64,000 nucleotides of DNA, taken from the NCBI RefSeq assembly GCF_024699965.1, contig NZ_JAJOMZ010000004.1, positions 62,001 through 126,000 of the forward strand. Direction: 5' to 3'. The notes under the pieces are model-generated. The model had not been told where the DNA came from. It made no database searches and worked only from the letters and a program-made list of their open reading frames with translations. The stretch's first letter is position 1. Every line of letters begins with the position of its first letter. This DNA comes from Flavobacterium sp. J372. Its GTDB lineage: Bacteria > Bacteroidota > Bacteroidia > Flavobacteriales > Flavobacteriaceae. The position numbers and the translations under genes are program-made. Positions 1 to 6,795 of the stretch are shown here, one piece after another.

Positions 1-41
1 AATTTAAGCATAAATATAGAATGTTGCCGATGCACAACAAC

Positions 42-1047
42 TTAGTCAATAAGCCCCATGCTGAACTCATCATACGGGTTGCCGGTATCTGTGCCAAGCG
101 GCACAATGCTCTCCAGCTTTGCTATGTCAGCTTCAGTTAAATCAATATTTGCAGCCGCAATATTCTGCTCTAAATATTTTCTTCGTTTGGTGCCCGGTAT
201 AGGTAAAATATCCTTACCTATAATCCATGCAAGCGCCAATTGTGATGGAGTTACTTGTTTCTCCCCTGCCATTGCCTCAATAGCGTTAACCAACTCAATA
301 TTTTTATAAAAATGAGTTTCCTGAAAAACGTGGAATAGCCCGGCGAAAATCATTTTCAGGTAAGTCATCAATCGTACGGATTTGTCCTGATAAAAAACCC
401 CGACCTAATGGCGAATATGCTACAAAACCAATACCCATTTCGCTTAAAGTATTTAAAATGCCCCGCTCTTCAACAGTTCGCTCAAACAGTGAATACTCAC
501 TTTGCACCGCTGTAATTGGGTGAACCGCATGAGCCCTTCGTATAGTTTCTGATGACACTTCCGATAGCCCTATGTAACCTACTTTGCCTTCTTTAACCAG
601 TTCACTCATGGCTTCAACGGTTTCTTCAACAGGTGTGCTTTTATCAAGGCGATGCATATAGTACAAGTCAATAAAATCTGTATTGAGATTTTTTAGGGAA
701 CGCTCAACAGCCTTCTTTACATATTCCTTCTTGCCATTAATTGCCCAGGTTACCTTGTTATTATCATCTATTTCCCACCCGAATTTTGTAGCAATAATAT
801 ATTTATCTCTCTTGCCATCTACCGCTTTAGCAATCAATTGCTCATTTTTAAAAGGGCCGTACAAATCTGCAGTGTCTAAAAAATTACCACCCATCTCAAG
901 CGAACGATGAATCGTGGCAATAGCTTCCTGCTCGTCTGCCACTCCATACATATTTCCATCTTCAAAACCCGTCATACCCATACAGCCCAGACCCATAACG
1001 GGCACAACCAGACCTTCGCTTCCTAAATTTACTTTTTTCATTGTCAT
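42..1047 (-). CDS. Aldo/keto reductase, split by a frameshift
   Basis: This is an NAD(P)H-dependent aldo/keto reductase of the AKR13-like group, predicted to reduce aldehydes or ketones in the cytoplasm. The N-terminal part shows the family tetrad: Asp58, Tyr63, Lys88 and His132. The frame breaks at an A5 run (plus strand 324-328). Upstream the protein reads RAIPRF and then runs out of frame; downstream [15 protein letters not shown] and the NADP-binding [13 protein letters not shown] motif follow in the next frame. Removing one base restores a product of about 334 residues, the usual length. A homopolymer sequencing error is more likely than true decay, since both halves are otherwise well conserved. 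The natural substrate cannot be told. Confidence 0.85.
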
Positions 1048-1064
1048 CGTATTGTTTTATATGA

Positions 1065-1072
1065 CAAAGTTA
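1065..1072 (-). promoter_or_regulatory. Putative -7 box of the aldo/keto reductase
   Basis: On the minus strand this reads TAACTTTG, matching the Bacteroidetes TAnnTTTG element, 18 bases upstream of the reductase start codon. No clear TTG -33 element is visible, so support is moderate. Confidence 0.4.
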
Positions 1073-1165
1073 GCCAGAGAGATTATTATGGATGTATGCA
1101 GACCCCTGATAGTTGTATGTAAATTACAGAATAACAGATCGCTAACGTGTTTGCATTGAGTATAA

Positions 1166-1244
1166 AAAAAGCACAGCAGATGCTGTGCTTTAGTGACTCC
1201 ATCGGGATTCGAACCCAAATCTTCAGAACCGGAATCTGAAATTC
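1166..1244. repeat. 79-bp direct repeat, left copy
   Basis: These 79 bases are identical to 1546-1624 (offset 380). The repeat spans the terminator hairpin plus the 3' two thirds of tRNA-Arg. Together the two copies bracket the GIY-YIG gene, so the arrangement looks like a cassette duplicated with, or inserted at, a tRNA gene. Confidence 0.9.
1168..1191 (-). terminator. Terminator after tRNA-Arg pseudo-copy A
   Basis: A perfect hairpin (AAAGCACAGCA, two-base loop, TGCTGTGCTTT) is followed on the minus strand by a T-rich run. It lies two bases beyond the tRNA discriminator base. An identical hairpin stands at 1548-1571. Confidence 0.8.
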
Positions 1245-1293
1245 CCCGCCCGAACGTACCTTTTCGGGACGGGCGGGTATCCATTGAACTATG
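1194..1293 (-). pseudogene. tRNA-Arg(CCG) copy A, interrupted and truncated
   Basis: The 3' acceptor strand, T-arm and anticodon arm (CCG in the loop TTCCGGT) are identical to the intact copy at 1574-1645. A 33-nt palindrome (1245-1277) sits at the D-loop/D-stem junction. The 5' acceptor strand is missing: at the tRNA position-7 region the sequence passes directly into the 3' end of the GIY-YIG gene. It cannot form a normal cloverleaf and is called a pseudo-tRNA. Confidence 0.8.
1245..1277. repeat. GC-rich palindrome inserted in tRNA copy A
   Basis: This 33-nt element has perfect 8-bp outer arms (CCCGCCCG/CGGGCGGG). A shorter GGG/CCC hairpin lies inside. It is one base longer than the versions in copies C, D and E, with TTTT in place of CTT before CGGG. 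Confidence 0.85.
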
Positions 1294-1531
1294 AGGAGAG
1301 GTTCTGCTTTCGCCAACGCCTGCCGGCAGCAGATTTTAGATATTTCTCTCTGGCTCGTGCTGCGTCAAGTGTAGCAAATTCTTCCTGGTGTATAATTATC
1401 CAGGGCATATATGCTTTCGTTGAAGTTGTCTTACCCTCATTATGTTCTTGAAGACGTTTGACTGTGTCTTGTGACATCCCAACATAAAACCTATCACTGT
1501 TGAGGCTCTTTAAAATATACGTGAAATACAT
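1289..1531 (-). CDS. GIY-YIG family nuclease, small (80 aa)
   Basis: This is a single-domain GIY-YIG protein of the UPF0213/YhbQ-like type, with TYI at residues 4-6, YVG at 16-18, the catalytic Arg26, His30-Asn31 and the metal-binding Glu62 in AREKYLK. I start it at the ATG ending at 1531 (MYFTYILKS). The longer frame from 1582 would begin inside tRNA and terminator sequence. The stop codon TAG is formed by tRNA nucleotides 8-10 of copy A, so the gene runs directly into the tRNA remnant. It lies only about 15 bases past the terminator of the intact tRNA on the same strand. The domain cleaves or nicks DNA in known members; the role of stand-alone copies is unknown. A mobile or repeat-linked role is inference. 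Confidence 0.85.
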   Translation of the reverse strand: MYFTYILKSLNSDRFYVGMSQDTVKRLQEHNEGKTTSTKAYMPWIIIHQEEFATLDAARAREKYLKSAAGRRWRKQNLSS

Positions 1532-1545
1532 ATTGCAATATAAAT

Positions 1546-1624
1546 AAAAAGCACAGCAGATGCTGTGCTTTAGTGACTCCATCGGGATTCGAACCCAAAT
1601 CTTCAGAACCGGAATCTGAAATTC
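1546..1624. repeat. 79-bp direct repeat, right copy
   Basis: Identical to 1166-1244. It covers the terminator and the 3' part of the intact tRNA-Arg. Identity stops exactly where copy A carries the palindrome and this copy continues as a normal D-arm. Confidence 0.9.
1548..1571 (-). terminator. Terminator after the intact tRNA-Arg
   Basis: The hairpin AAAGCACAGCA/TGCTGTGCTTT is followed by TTATTT on the minus strand, between the tRNA and the GIY-YIG start. Expression of GIY-YIG would need read-through or its own short promoter. Confidence 0.8.
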
Positions 1625-1645
1625 TATCCATTGAACTATGGAGCC
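1574..1645 (-). tRNA. tRNA-Arg(CCG), intact
   Basis: This folds as a normal 72-nt tRNA. Acceptor GGCTCCA pairs with TGGAGTC (one G-U), D-stem GTTC pairs with GAAT, and the D-loop contains GG. Anticodon stem TCAGA/TCTGA carries loop TTCCGGT (anticodon CCG). The variable loop has four bases, T-stem TTGGG/CCCGA carries loop TTCGAAT, and the discriminator is A. CCA is not encoded. It is the only complete copy of five in this array and the only one without the D-loop palindrome. Confidence 0.93.
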
Positions 1646-1674
1646 GATATTTTTTATTTAAACATTTTCCATTG

Positions 1675-1778
1675 CGACCTAGATGGGATTTGAACCCAAA
1701 TCTTCAGAACCGGAATCTGAAATTCCCCGCCCGAACGTACCCTTCGGGACGGGCGGGTATCCATTGAACTATGGAGCC
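1675..1778 (-). pseudogene. tRNA-Arg(CCG) copy C, interrupted
   Basis: The 5' acceptor GGCTCCA, D-arm and anticodon arm are intact. A 32-nt palindrome (1726-1757) splits the D-loop from the D-stem 3' strand. The 3' acceptor strand is CTAGGTC, which mispairs with GGCTCCA at three positions. A normal tRNA cannot form as encoded. Confidence 0.8.
1726..1757. repeat. GC-rich palindrome inserted in tRNA copy C
   Basis: A 32-nt element with arms CCCGCCCG/CGGGCGGG. It sits at the same tRNA position as in copies A, D and E and is identical in sequence to those in D and E. Confidence 0.85.
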
Positions 1779-1808
1779 GATACTTTTTTATTTAAACATT
1801 TTCAATTG

Positions 1809-1911
1809 CGATCTCGAAGGGATTAAAACCCAATCTTCAGAACCGGAATCTGAAATTCCCCGCCCGAACGTACCCTTCGGGACGGGCGGGTATCCATTGA
1901 ACTATGGAGCC
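1809..1911 (-). pseudogene. tRNA-Arg(CCG) copy D, interrupted and decayed
   Basis: The 5' half and anticodon arm match the intact copy. The same palindrome interrupts the D-loop. The T-loop reads TTTTAAT instead of TTCGAAT, one base is lost before the T-stem, and the 3' acceptor strand no longer pairs. This is the most decayed member of the array. Confidence 0.8.
1859..1890. repeat. GC-rich palindrome inserted in tRNA copy D
   Basis: A 32-nt element identical to those at 1726-1757 and 1992-2023, at the same tRNA position. Confidence 0.85.
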
Positions 1912-1940
1912 GATACTTTTTATTTAAACATTTTCCATTG

Positions 1941-2044
1941 CGACTTAGATGGGATTTGAACCCAAATCTTCAGAACCGGAATCTGAAATTCCCCGCCCGA
2001 ACGTACCCTTCGGGACGGGCGGGTATCCATTGAACTATGGAGCC
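1941..2044 (-). pseudogene. tRNA-Arg(CCG) copy E, interrupted
   Basis: The 5' acceptor strand and anticodon arm are intact and the palindrome lies at 1992-2023. The 3' acceptor strand CTAAGTC mispairs with GGCTCCA. Copies C, D and E recur every 132-134 bp, separated by a near-identical A/T-rich linker of about 30 bp, so they arose by tandem duplication of an already interrupted copy. Confidence 0.8.
1992..2023. repeat. GC-rich palindrome inserted in tRNA copy E
   Basis: A 32-nt element identical to those in copies C and D. Confidence 0.85.
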
Positions 2045-2060
2045 GTTATCTCGATATTTA

Positions 2061-2109
2061 GATTGTTAGAATTTTCGACTGTAATGACTGGTCGAATAAG
2101 CTAACAATC
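2061..2109. other. Long hairpin between yqeY and the tRNA array
   Basis: The outer arms GATTGTTAG/CTAACAATC and inner arms TTCGAC/GTCGAA form an extended stem-loop. It may terminate yqeY or shield the tRNA array; there is no long T-tract to settle this. Confidence 0.5.
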
Positions 2110-2119
2110 GAGAAGTCGA

Positions 2120-2569
2120 CTACGCCAAAACTCTCTTGACCACTGTCGAAATAGTCTTACCATCGGCGCTGCCGGCTAGTTCTTTACTGGCTATACCCAT
2201 GACTTTGCCCATATCGGCCATACCTGCAAAGCCATTGTCGGCTACAATGCGCTTCACTACAGCCTCTACCTCTTCTTCGCTAAGCTGTGCCGGAAGGAAT
2301 TTCTCGATTACGGCTGCTTGTTCAATCTCGGGGTCCGCCAGGTCCTGGCGCCCTTGCTGTATATATATATTGGCGCTGTCTTTACGCTGTTTCACCAGTC
2401 TTTGCAGCAGTTTTATCTCGTCTTCTTCAGATATTTCTTCTTTAGCGCCACTTTCGGTCTGGGCAAGCAAAATAGCCGACTTAATAGCCCTGAGCGACTC
2501 AAGCGTTACAGTATCTTTTGCCCTCATAGCGTCTTTCATGGCTTCCATGATCTTTGCTGATAAACTCAT
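2120..2569 (-). CDS. GatB/YqeY domain protein
   Basis: This is a 149-residue YqeY-family protein, related to the C-terminal helical tail of the GatB amidotransferase subunit. The whole length matches, with the KDTVTLESLRAIKSAI segment at the N-terminus and EEEVEAVVKRIVADNG before the glycine-rich MADMGKVMG. In GatB this domain contacts tRNA; the role of the free-standing protein is not established. It follows ftsZ on the same strand after a terminator, so it is probably transcribed separately. Confidence 0.9.
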   Translation of the reverse strand: MSLSAKIMEAMKDAMRAKDTVTLESLRAIKSAILLAQTESGAKEEISEEDEIKLLQRLVKQRKDSANIYIQQGRQDLADPEIEQAAVIEKFLPAQLSEEEVEAVVKRIVADNGFAGMADMGKVMGIASKELAGSADGKTISTVVKRVLA

Positions 2570-2600
2570 ATCGAAGATTTTAAAATTGTGGTGCGAAGAT

Positions 2601-2636
2601 AAAAAAATAACCCGAAAACATTACGTCTCCGGGTTA
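2601..2636 (-). terminator. Terminator after ftsZ, end of the dcw cluster
   Basis: On the minus strand, TAACCCG and CGGGTTA pair around a loop of about 15 bases and are followed by a run of T. It lies 27 bases past the ftsZ stop codon and closes the division operon. Confidence 0.75.
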
Positions 2637-2662
2637 CAAATCACATTTGGGTTAGTTAAGCT

Positions 2663-4630
2663 TTAGTCTACGTTGTCATGCAGAAACGAGTTGTTTGATC
2701 GCAACTGCAGGTCGTCATTACTGTCTGTGCCCAATGAAAAGCGCGACTTACTGTTGTCTGTACGCGAATCACTAAGGTCTATGCCCATTCTCTTGTAAGC
2801 GGGTTCTCTTTCTATTTCGTCAATTCTTGAAGCGCTGTTGTGGAATTTATAGTTAAATTCCTTCATCTTCCTGCGGCGCTCTTCTGCACGCATCCTTAAG
2901 GTCTCTTCAATAGTCATTTCAACCGGGTTGAACTCATCATGTGCAGCAGGCTGGCTATAAGCAGGCTTGGCAGGCTCCTCTTCCTTTTTAAGGGTAAAGT
3001 TCAGCTCAGGGCTTACAGGCTCCTGAACCGGGGCAGCAGGCTTAGAGTTTAGCAGTTCGTTCTCTTTCTCAAGGTAATCTTCAAGTGAGTAGCGTACCAC
3101 ACCGCCCTGGTTCACTTCTGTAACAGGGATTACCTGTACAGGTTCATTAACCTTCATATTACGAAGCTCATCCGTAAGGCTGAAAAGTACTTTCTCCTCA
3201 CGCTTTACATTGTCAGCACTCAGGTCGAATGAAAAGGTGATTTGCTCTTCAACTTTTGGCGCTACAACAACATATTCTGCATCTATCACTTCAATTTCAC
3301 GAACGTCTTTTACTACAGGCTGCGCAGGCTCTTCTTTAACCGGGGCAACTATTTCAAAGAATACGTCAAGGCTGTTGATGAACTCTGAAGTAGGAAGTGT
3401 GTCTACTTCAGCTATCGGCTTTTTTTCGATTACGTCCTCCTCAAGCGCAAAAACTATTTTTTCTTCTTTCGCTTCAGCAACAGGCTCTTCTGTAACCTGC
3501 GGTTTTGGCTGTTCTGCCACAGGCGCTGAAAAATCAAATGCCTGTACTATCGGCCTGCTTGTAGTAAGGTCGTGAGTAAGCTTCTGGCCTTCCTCAAGCG
3601 CGTGTATTATCTTTTTAGGTTCGGTGTTTACTATCTCATTCTGCTGCTCTACATTAAAGCCTGTAGCGATAATGGTTACGGCAATAGCATCTCCAAGCGA
3701 CTCGTCTTCACCTACACCCATGATGATGTTGGCATTGTAGCCCGCCTCTGTCTGGATATGGTCATTAATCTCACCAATTTCGTCAATGGTGATCTCGCTG
3801 GTACCTGACACGATAAGCAACAGTACATTCTTCGCGCCTGTAATCTTATTATCGTTCAACAGCGGAGAGTCAAGAGCATCTACAATGGCGTCTTTGGCGC
3901 GGTTATCTCCCGATGCGATAGCCGAACCCATTATTGCCGTACCACTATTTGATAGTACTGTTTTAGCATCTTTAAGGTCGATGTTTTGTGTGTAGTGGTG
4001 CGTAATAACCTCTGCAATACCACGCGAAGCTGTTGCCAACACTTCATCCGCTTTAGAGAAACCGGCCTTAAAACCAAGGTTGCCATATACTTCACGAAGC
4101 TTATTATTGTTAATTACGATAAGCGAGTCTACCTGCTTGCGAAGCCGCTCTACACCCTGCAATGCCTGATCTGAACGTACCTTACCTTCAAACTGGAAGG
4201 GTATTGTAACGATACCAACGGTAAGGATATCCCTTTCTTTTGCAAGCTGTGCAATAACAGGCGCCGCACCGGTACCCGTACCACCACCCATACCTGCCGT
4301 GATGAACACCATCTTTGTATTCACGTCAAGCATCTTCTCAATCTCAGCAATGCTCTCTAACGCAGACTGCTGCCCTACCTCCGGGTTTGCACCCGCACCA
4401 AGGCCTTCAGTAAGGCTTACGCCCAGCTGTATCTTATTTGGCACAGGGCTGTTCTGCAATGCCTGGCTGTCGGTATTGCACACCACGAAGTCTACACCCT
4501 TTATCCCTTGCTTAAACATATGGTTTATAGCATTGCTGCCGCCACCTCCTACACCAATTACCTTGATCACGTTTGATTGATTCTTTGGTAAATCAAACGA
4601 GATGCTTCCAAATTCTGAATTGTTCATCAT
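2663..4630 (-). CDS. ftsZ: Cell division protein FtsZ
   Basis: The tubulin-like GTPase that forms the division ring. The GTPase fold occupies about residues 20-330, with the tubulin signature GGGTGTG at 115-121 and NTD at 52-54. The remaining roughly 320 residues are an acidic, proline-rich, low-complexity tail ending in a conserved-looking basic stretch (MRAEERRRKMKEF, then a short tip). At 655 residues it is far longer than E. coli FtsZ (383), which is normal for this family of bacteria. It is the last gene of the dcw operon, 12 bases after ftsA. The start follows the usual MMNNSEFGSISFDLP; the first or second Met could be used. Confidence 0.97.
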   Translation of the reverse strand: MMNNSEFGSISFDLPKNQSNVIKVIGVGGGGSNAINHMFKQGIKGVDFVVCNTDSQALQNSPVPNKIQLGVSLTEGLGAGANPEVGQQSALESIAEIEKMLDVNTKMVFITAGMGGGTGTGAAPVIAQLAKERDILTVGIVTIPFQFEGKVRSDQALQGVERLRKQVDSLIVINNNKLREVYGNLGFKAGFSKADEVLATASRGIAEVITHHYTQNIDLKDAKTVLSNSGTAIMGSAIASGDNRAKDAIVDALDSPLLNDNKITGAKNVLLLIVSGTSEITIDEIGEINDHIQTEAGYNANIIMGVGEDESLGDAIAVTIIATGFNVEQQNEIVNTEPKKIIHALEEGQKLTHDLTTSRPIVQAFDFSAPVAEQPKPQVTEEPVAEAKEEKIVFALEEDVIEKKPIAEVDTLPTSEFINSLDVFFEIVAPVKEEPAQPVVKDVREIEVIDAEYVVVAPKVEEQITFSFDLSADNVKREEKVLFSLTDELRNMKVNEPVQVIPVTEVNQGGVVRYSLEDYLEKENELLNSKPAAPVQEPVSPELNFTLKKEEEPAKPAYSQPAAHDEFNPVEMTIEETLRMRAEERRRKMKEFNYKFHNSASRIDEIEREPAYKRMGIDLSDSRTDNSKSRFSLGTDSNDDLQLRSNNSFLHDNVD

Positions 4631-4642
4631 ATCAATCGGGTT

Positions 4643-6068
4643 TTATTCTGCGTTATCTAAAAAATCTTTAATCTTGTCTATATACTTGTCGAAGAACGAC
4701 CTCTTCACTTTTTTCTCGGTTGATTCCTGCATGTTTTGCGCCACAGGCTGCTCTACTGTTACAGGTTCGCGTTCTTCATAAGATGGTTCTTCATATACCG
4801 GCGCCTGTGTAACCGTTTCCGTAGGCTGTACCGGAATTTGTACTGGCTGCTGCCTTACAGGTTCTGCAGGCTTTTGTAATTCTACCAGCGGTGTTGCGCT
4901 CATGGTGTTGTTACGAAGGCTGTTCATCACAAGGCCAACTGCCGTGGCATAAAGCGGGCTTGATATTTCCTCATCGCTGTTACCTGCCAGGTGCTCATTA
5001 GGGTAACCTATACGGGTATCCATACCGGTTATGTACTCAACAAGCTGCTTTATGTGCTGCAATTGTGAGCCGCCGCCTGTAAGCACTATACCTGCTATAA
5101 GTTTCTTGCGAGGGGTCCTCATGGCCGTACGCTTTTATCTCGGCGAACACCTGCTCGATGATTTCCACTACGCGGGCATGAATTATTTTTGAAAGGTTCT
5201 TAAGCGAGATTTCTTTCGGCTCCCTGCCGCGTAGGCCCGGGATAGAAACGATCTCGTTATCCTTGTTTTCGCCCGGCCATGCCGAACCGAATTTCACCTT
5301 CAGCAATTCTGCCTGCTTTTCTATGATAGAGCATCCTTCCTTGATGTCTTCAGTTATAACATTTCCACCGAAAGGAATCACAGCTGTATGGCGGATGATG
5401 CCGTCTTTAAATATGGCAAGATCTGTGGTGCCGCCACCTATGTCGATAAGCGCCACACCGGCCTCTTTTTCTTCCTGGCTTAATACCGCATCTGCAGAAG
5501 CAAGCGGCTCAAGCGTAAGGCCCGAAAGGTCTAAACCTGAACTCTTGATGCACCTGCCCACATTGCGGATAGAAGAAGCCTGGCCTACTACCACGTGGAA
5601 GCTGCTTTCCAGCCTGCCGCCGTACATGCCTATCGGCTCTTTTATCTCGGCCTGCCCATCTATCTTAAACTCCTGCGGAAGCACGTGTATTATCTCTTCA
5701 CCCGGAAGCATTGCCAGCTTGTGCACCTGGTTTATCAGCATGTCAATATCGGCATCGCCAATCACCTCTTCAGGGTTGCTGCGGCTTACATAGTCGCTGT
5801 GCTGTATGCTGCGTATGTGCTGGCCGGCAATGCCCACCACCACGTCGTTTATCTTATACCCGCTGTCAGCTTCAGCCTCCTGTACTGCCTGCTGGATAGA
5901 TTGTATGGTTTGCGTAATATTGTTTACAACACCCCTGGCCACGCCAAGGCTCTTGGACTTACCAACGCCCAGTATTTCCAGTTTTCCATACTCATTCTTC
6001 TTGCCTATCATCGCAACAATCTTTGTTGTCCCGATGTCTAAACCTACTGCAATGCTGTTTCTTTCCAT
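4643..6068 (-). CDS. ftsA: Cell division protein FtsA, split by a frameshift
   Basis: An actin-like ATPase that tethers FtsZ to the membrane. The phosphate-1 motif GLDIGTTK stands at the N-terminus, followed by the SHS2 domain and the phosphate-2 motif IDIGGGTTDL. After AYGHEDP the frame breaks: one extra base (near 5111-5115, in AGGGG on the plus strand) must be dropped to join RKKLIAGIVLTGGGSQL, the adenosine motif. The joined product is about 474 residues. The tail is proline- and glutamine-rich and ends in an FFDKYIDKIKDFL amphipathic helix, the expected membrane anchor. ftsA is essential wherever it occurs with ftsZ, so a sequencing indel is the likely cause. The start MERNSIAVG overlaps the end of ftsQ by 25 bases. 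Confidence 0.93.
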
Positions 6069-6795
6069 TCTCCTGTTTTTTTGGTGCACACAACCTGTTG
6101 TGTAAATTTCAGATTTATTGTTTCGTACTGCCCTATCAGCGTATCTTTTACAGCGTTCTGAAAAAACGCTTTATAATTATTAAATTTCTTTTCTACATTC
6201 ACTATGCGCCCGAACATGATCTCGTAATCATAATTGCGGTTCATCATGCTTATGCCGCCCGTTGGCCTTACTACCATCCCTGTAATGTTCTTCTTCAGGA
6301 ACGGGTCATCATAAATATACCTAAGCAGCGATGCAAACTTCTTCTTGTCAAGCGCGTCAACCGATCCGGTTACAATTGGCACCCTCGCGGTGTAGTTATC
6401 GCTTAGCGGCATCCTGCCCCCGTTATAATCAACATAGTAAGAACTGTCTCCTTCAAACACCCTTGCAACAGGTTTTTTTGGCGTACTACTGCCTTAAGTT
6501 TGCCATCAACCGTTGTGTAGATTTCCGCCTTTTCAACCATAGGGTTTTTATTGATGCGTTTTTCCACATTATTCAAATTTAACCTGTCTTTACGGATGGT
6601 ATTAACCTGCCCTAAATTTTGTATTAACAAGTTATTAACCTCGTCAATCGTTATAAAATTCTCATTACCAGAGATTTCAATATCGGCCTTTGTTAATTTC
6701 CTCGTTTCATTGCGTTTTGACGAAAACGAATAAAGAAACACGACCGCGCCCAGTATAAGCACCAGCCTTACGTCATGCCATTTAATTTTTTTCAT
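6044..6795 (-). CDS. ftsQ: Cell division protein FtsQ, split by a frameshift
   Basis: A bitopic membrane protein of the divisome. One membrane segment lies at about residues 10-24 (LVLILGAVVFLYSF), followed by the POTRA domain (FITIDEVNNLLIQNLGQ, NPMVEKAEIYTTVDGKL). The frame breaks in a seven-base A run on the coding strand (plus 6473-6479). Adding one A gives VVRQKKPVARVFEGDSSYYVD and a 250-residue protein. It overlaps murC by 14 bases and ftsA by 25, as expected in this operon. A homopolymer sequencing error is the simplest explanation. Confidence 0.92.

Noticed and set aside
1245..1277. The D-loop insertion as a tRNA intron
   Set aside because: Bacterial tRNA introns are group I (hundreds of bases) and sit in the anticodon loop; this is a 33-nt palindrome at another position, and an uninterrupted copy exists beside it.
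1086..1316. Small minus-strand frames across tRNA copy A and its flank
   Set aside because: They read through tRNA and palindrome sequence and have no independent support as proteins.
1166..2044. Regularly spaced repeats resembling a CRISPR array
   Set aside because: The repeat units are whole tRNA-Arg copies and the spacers are near-identical A/T linkers, not unique sequences; no cas gene is present.
2136..2666. A 176-residue plus-strand frame opposite yqeY
   Set aside because: The minus-strand YqeY family match covers the same bases; the plus-strand protein is Ser/Ala-rich with no family.
5263..6041. Long plus-strand frames opposite ftsA
   Set aside because: They are antisense to conserved ftsA and show no promoter or family match.
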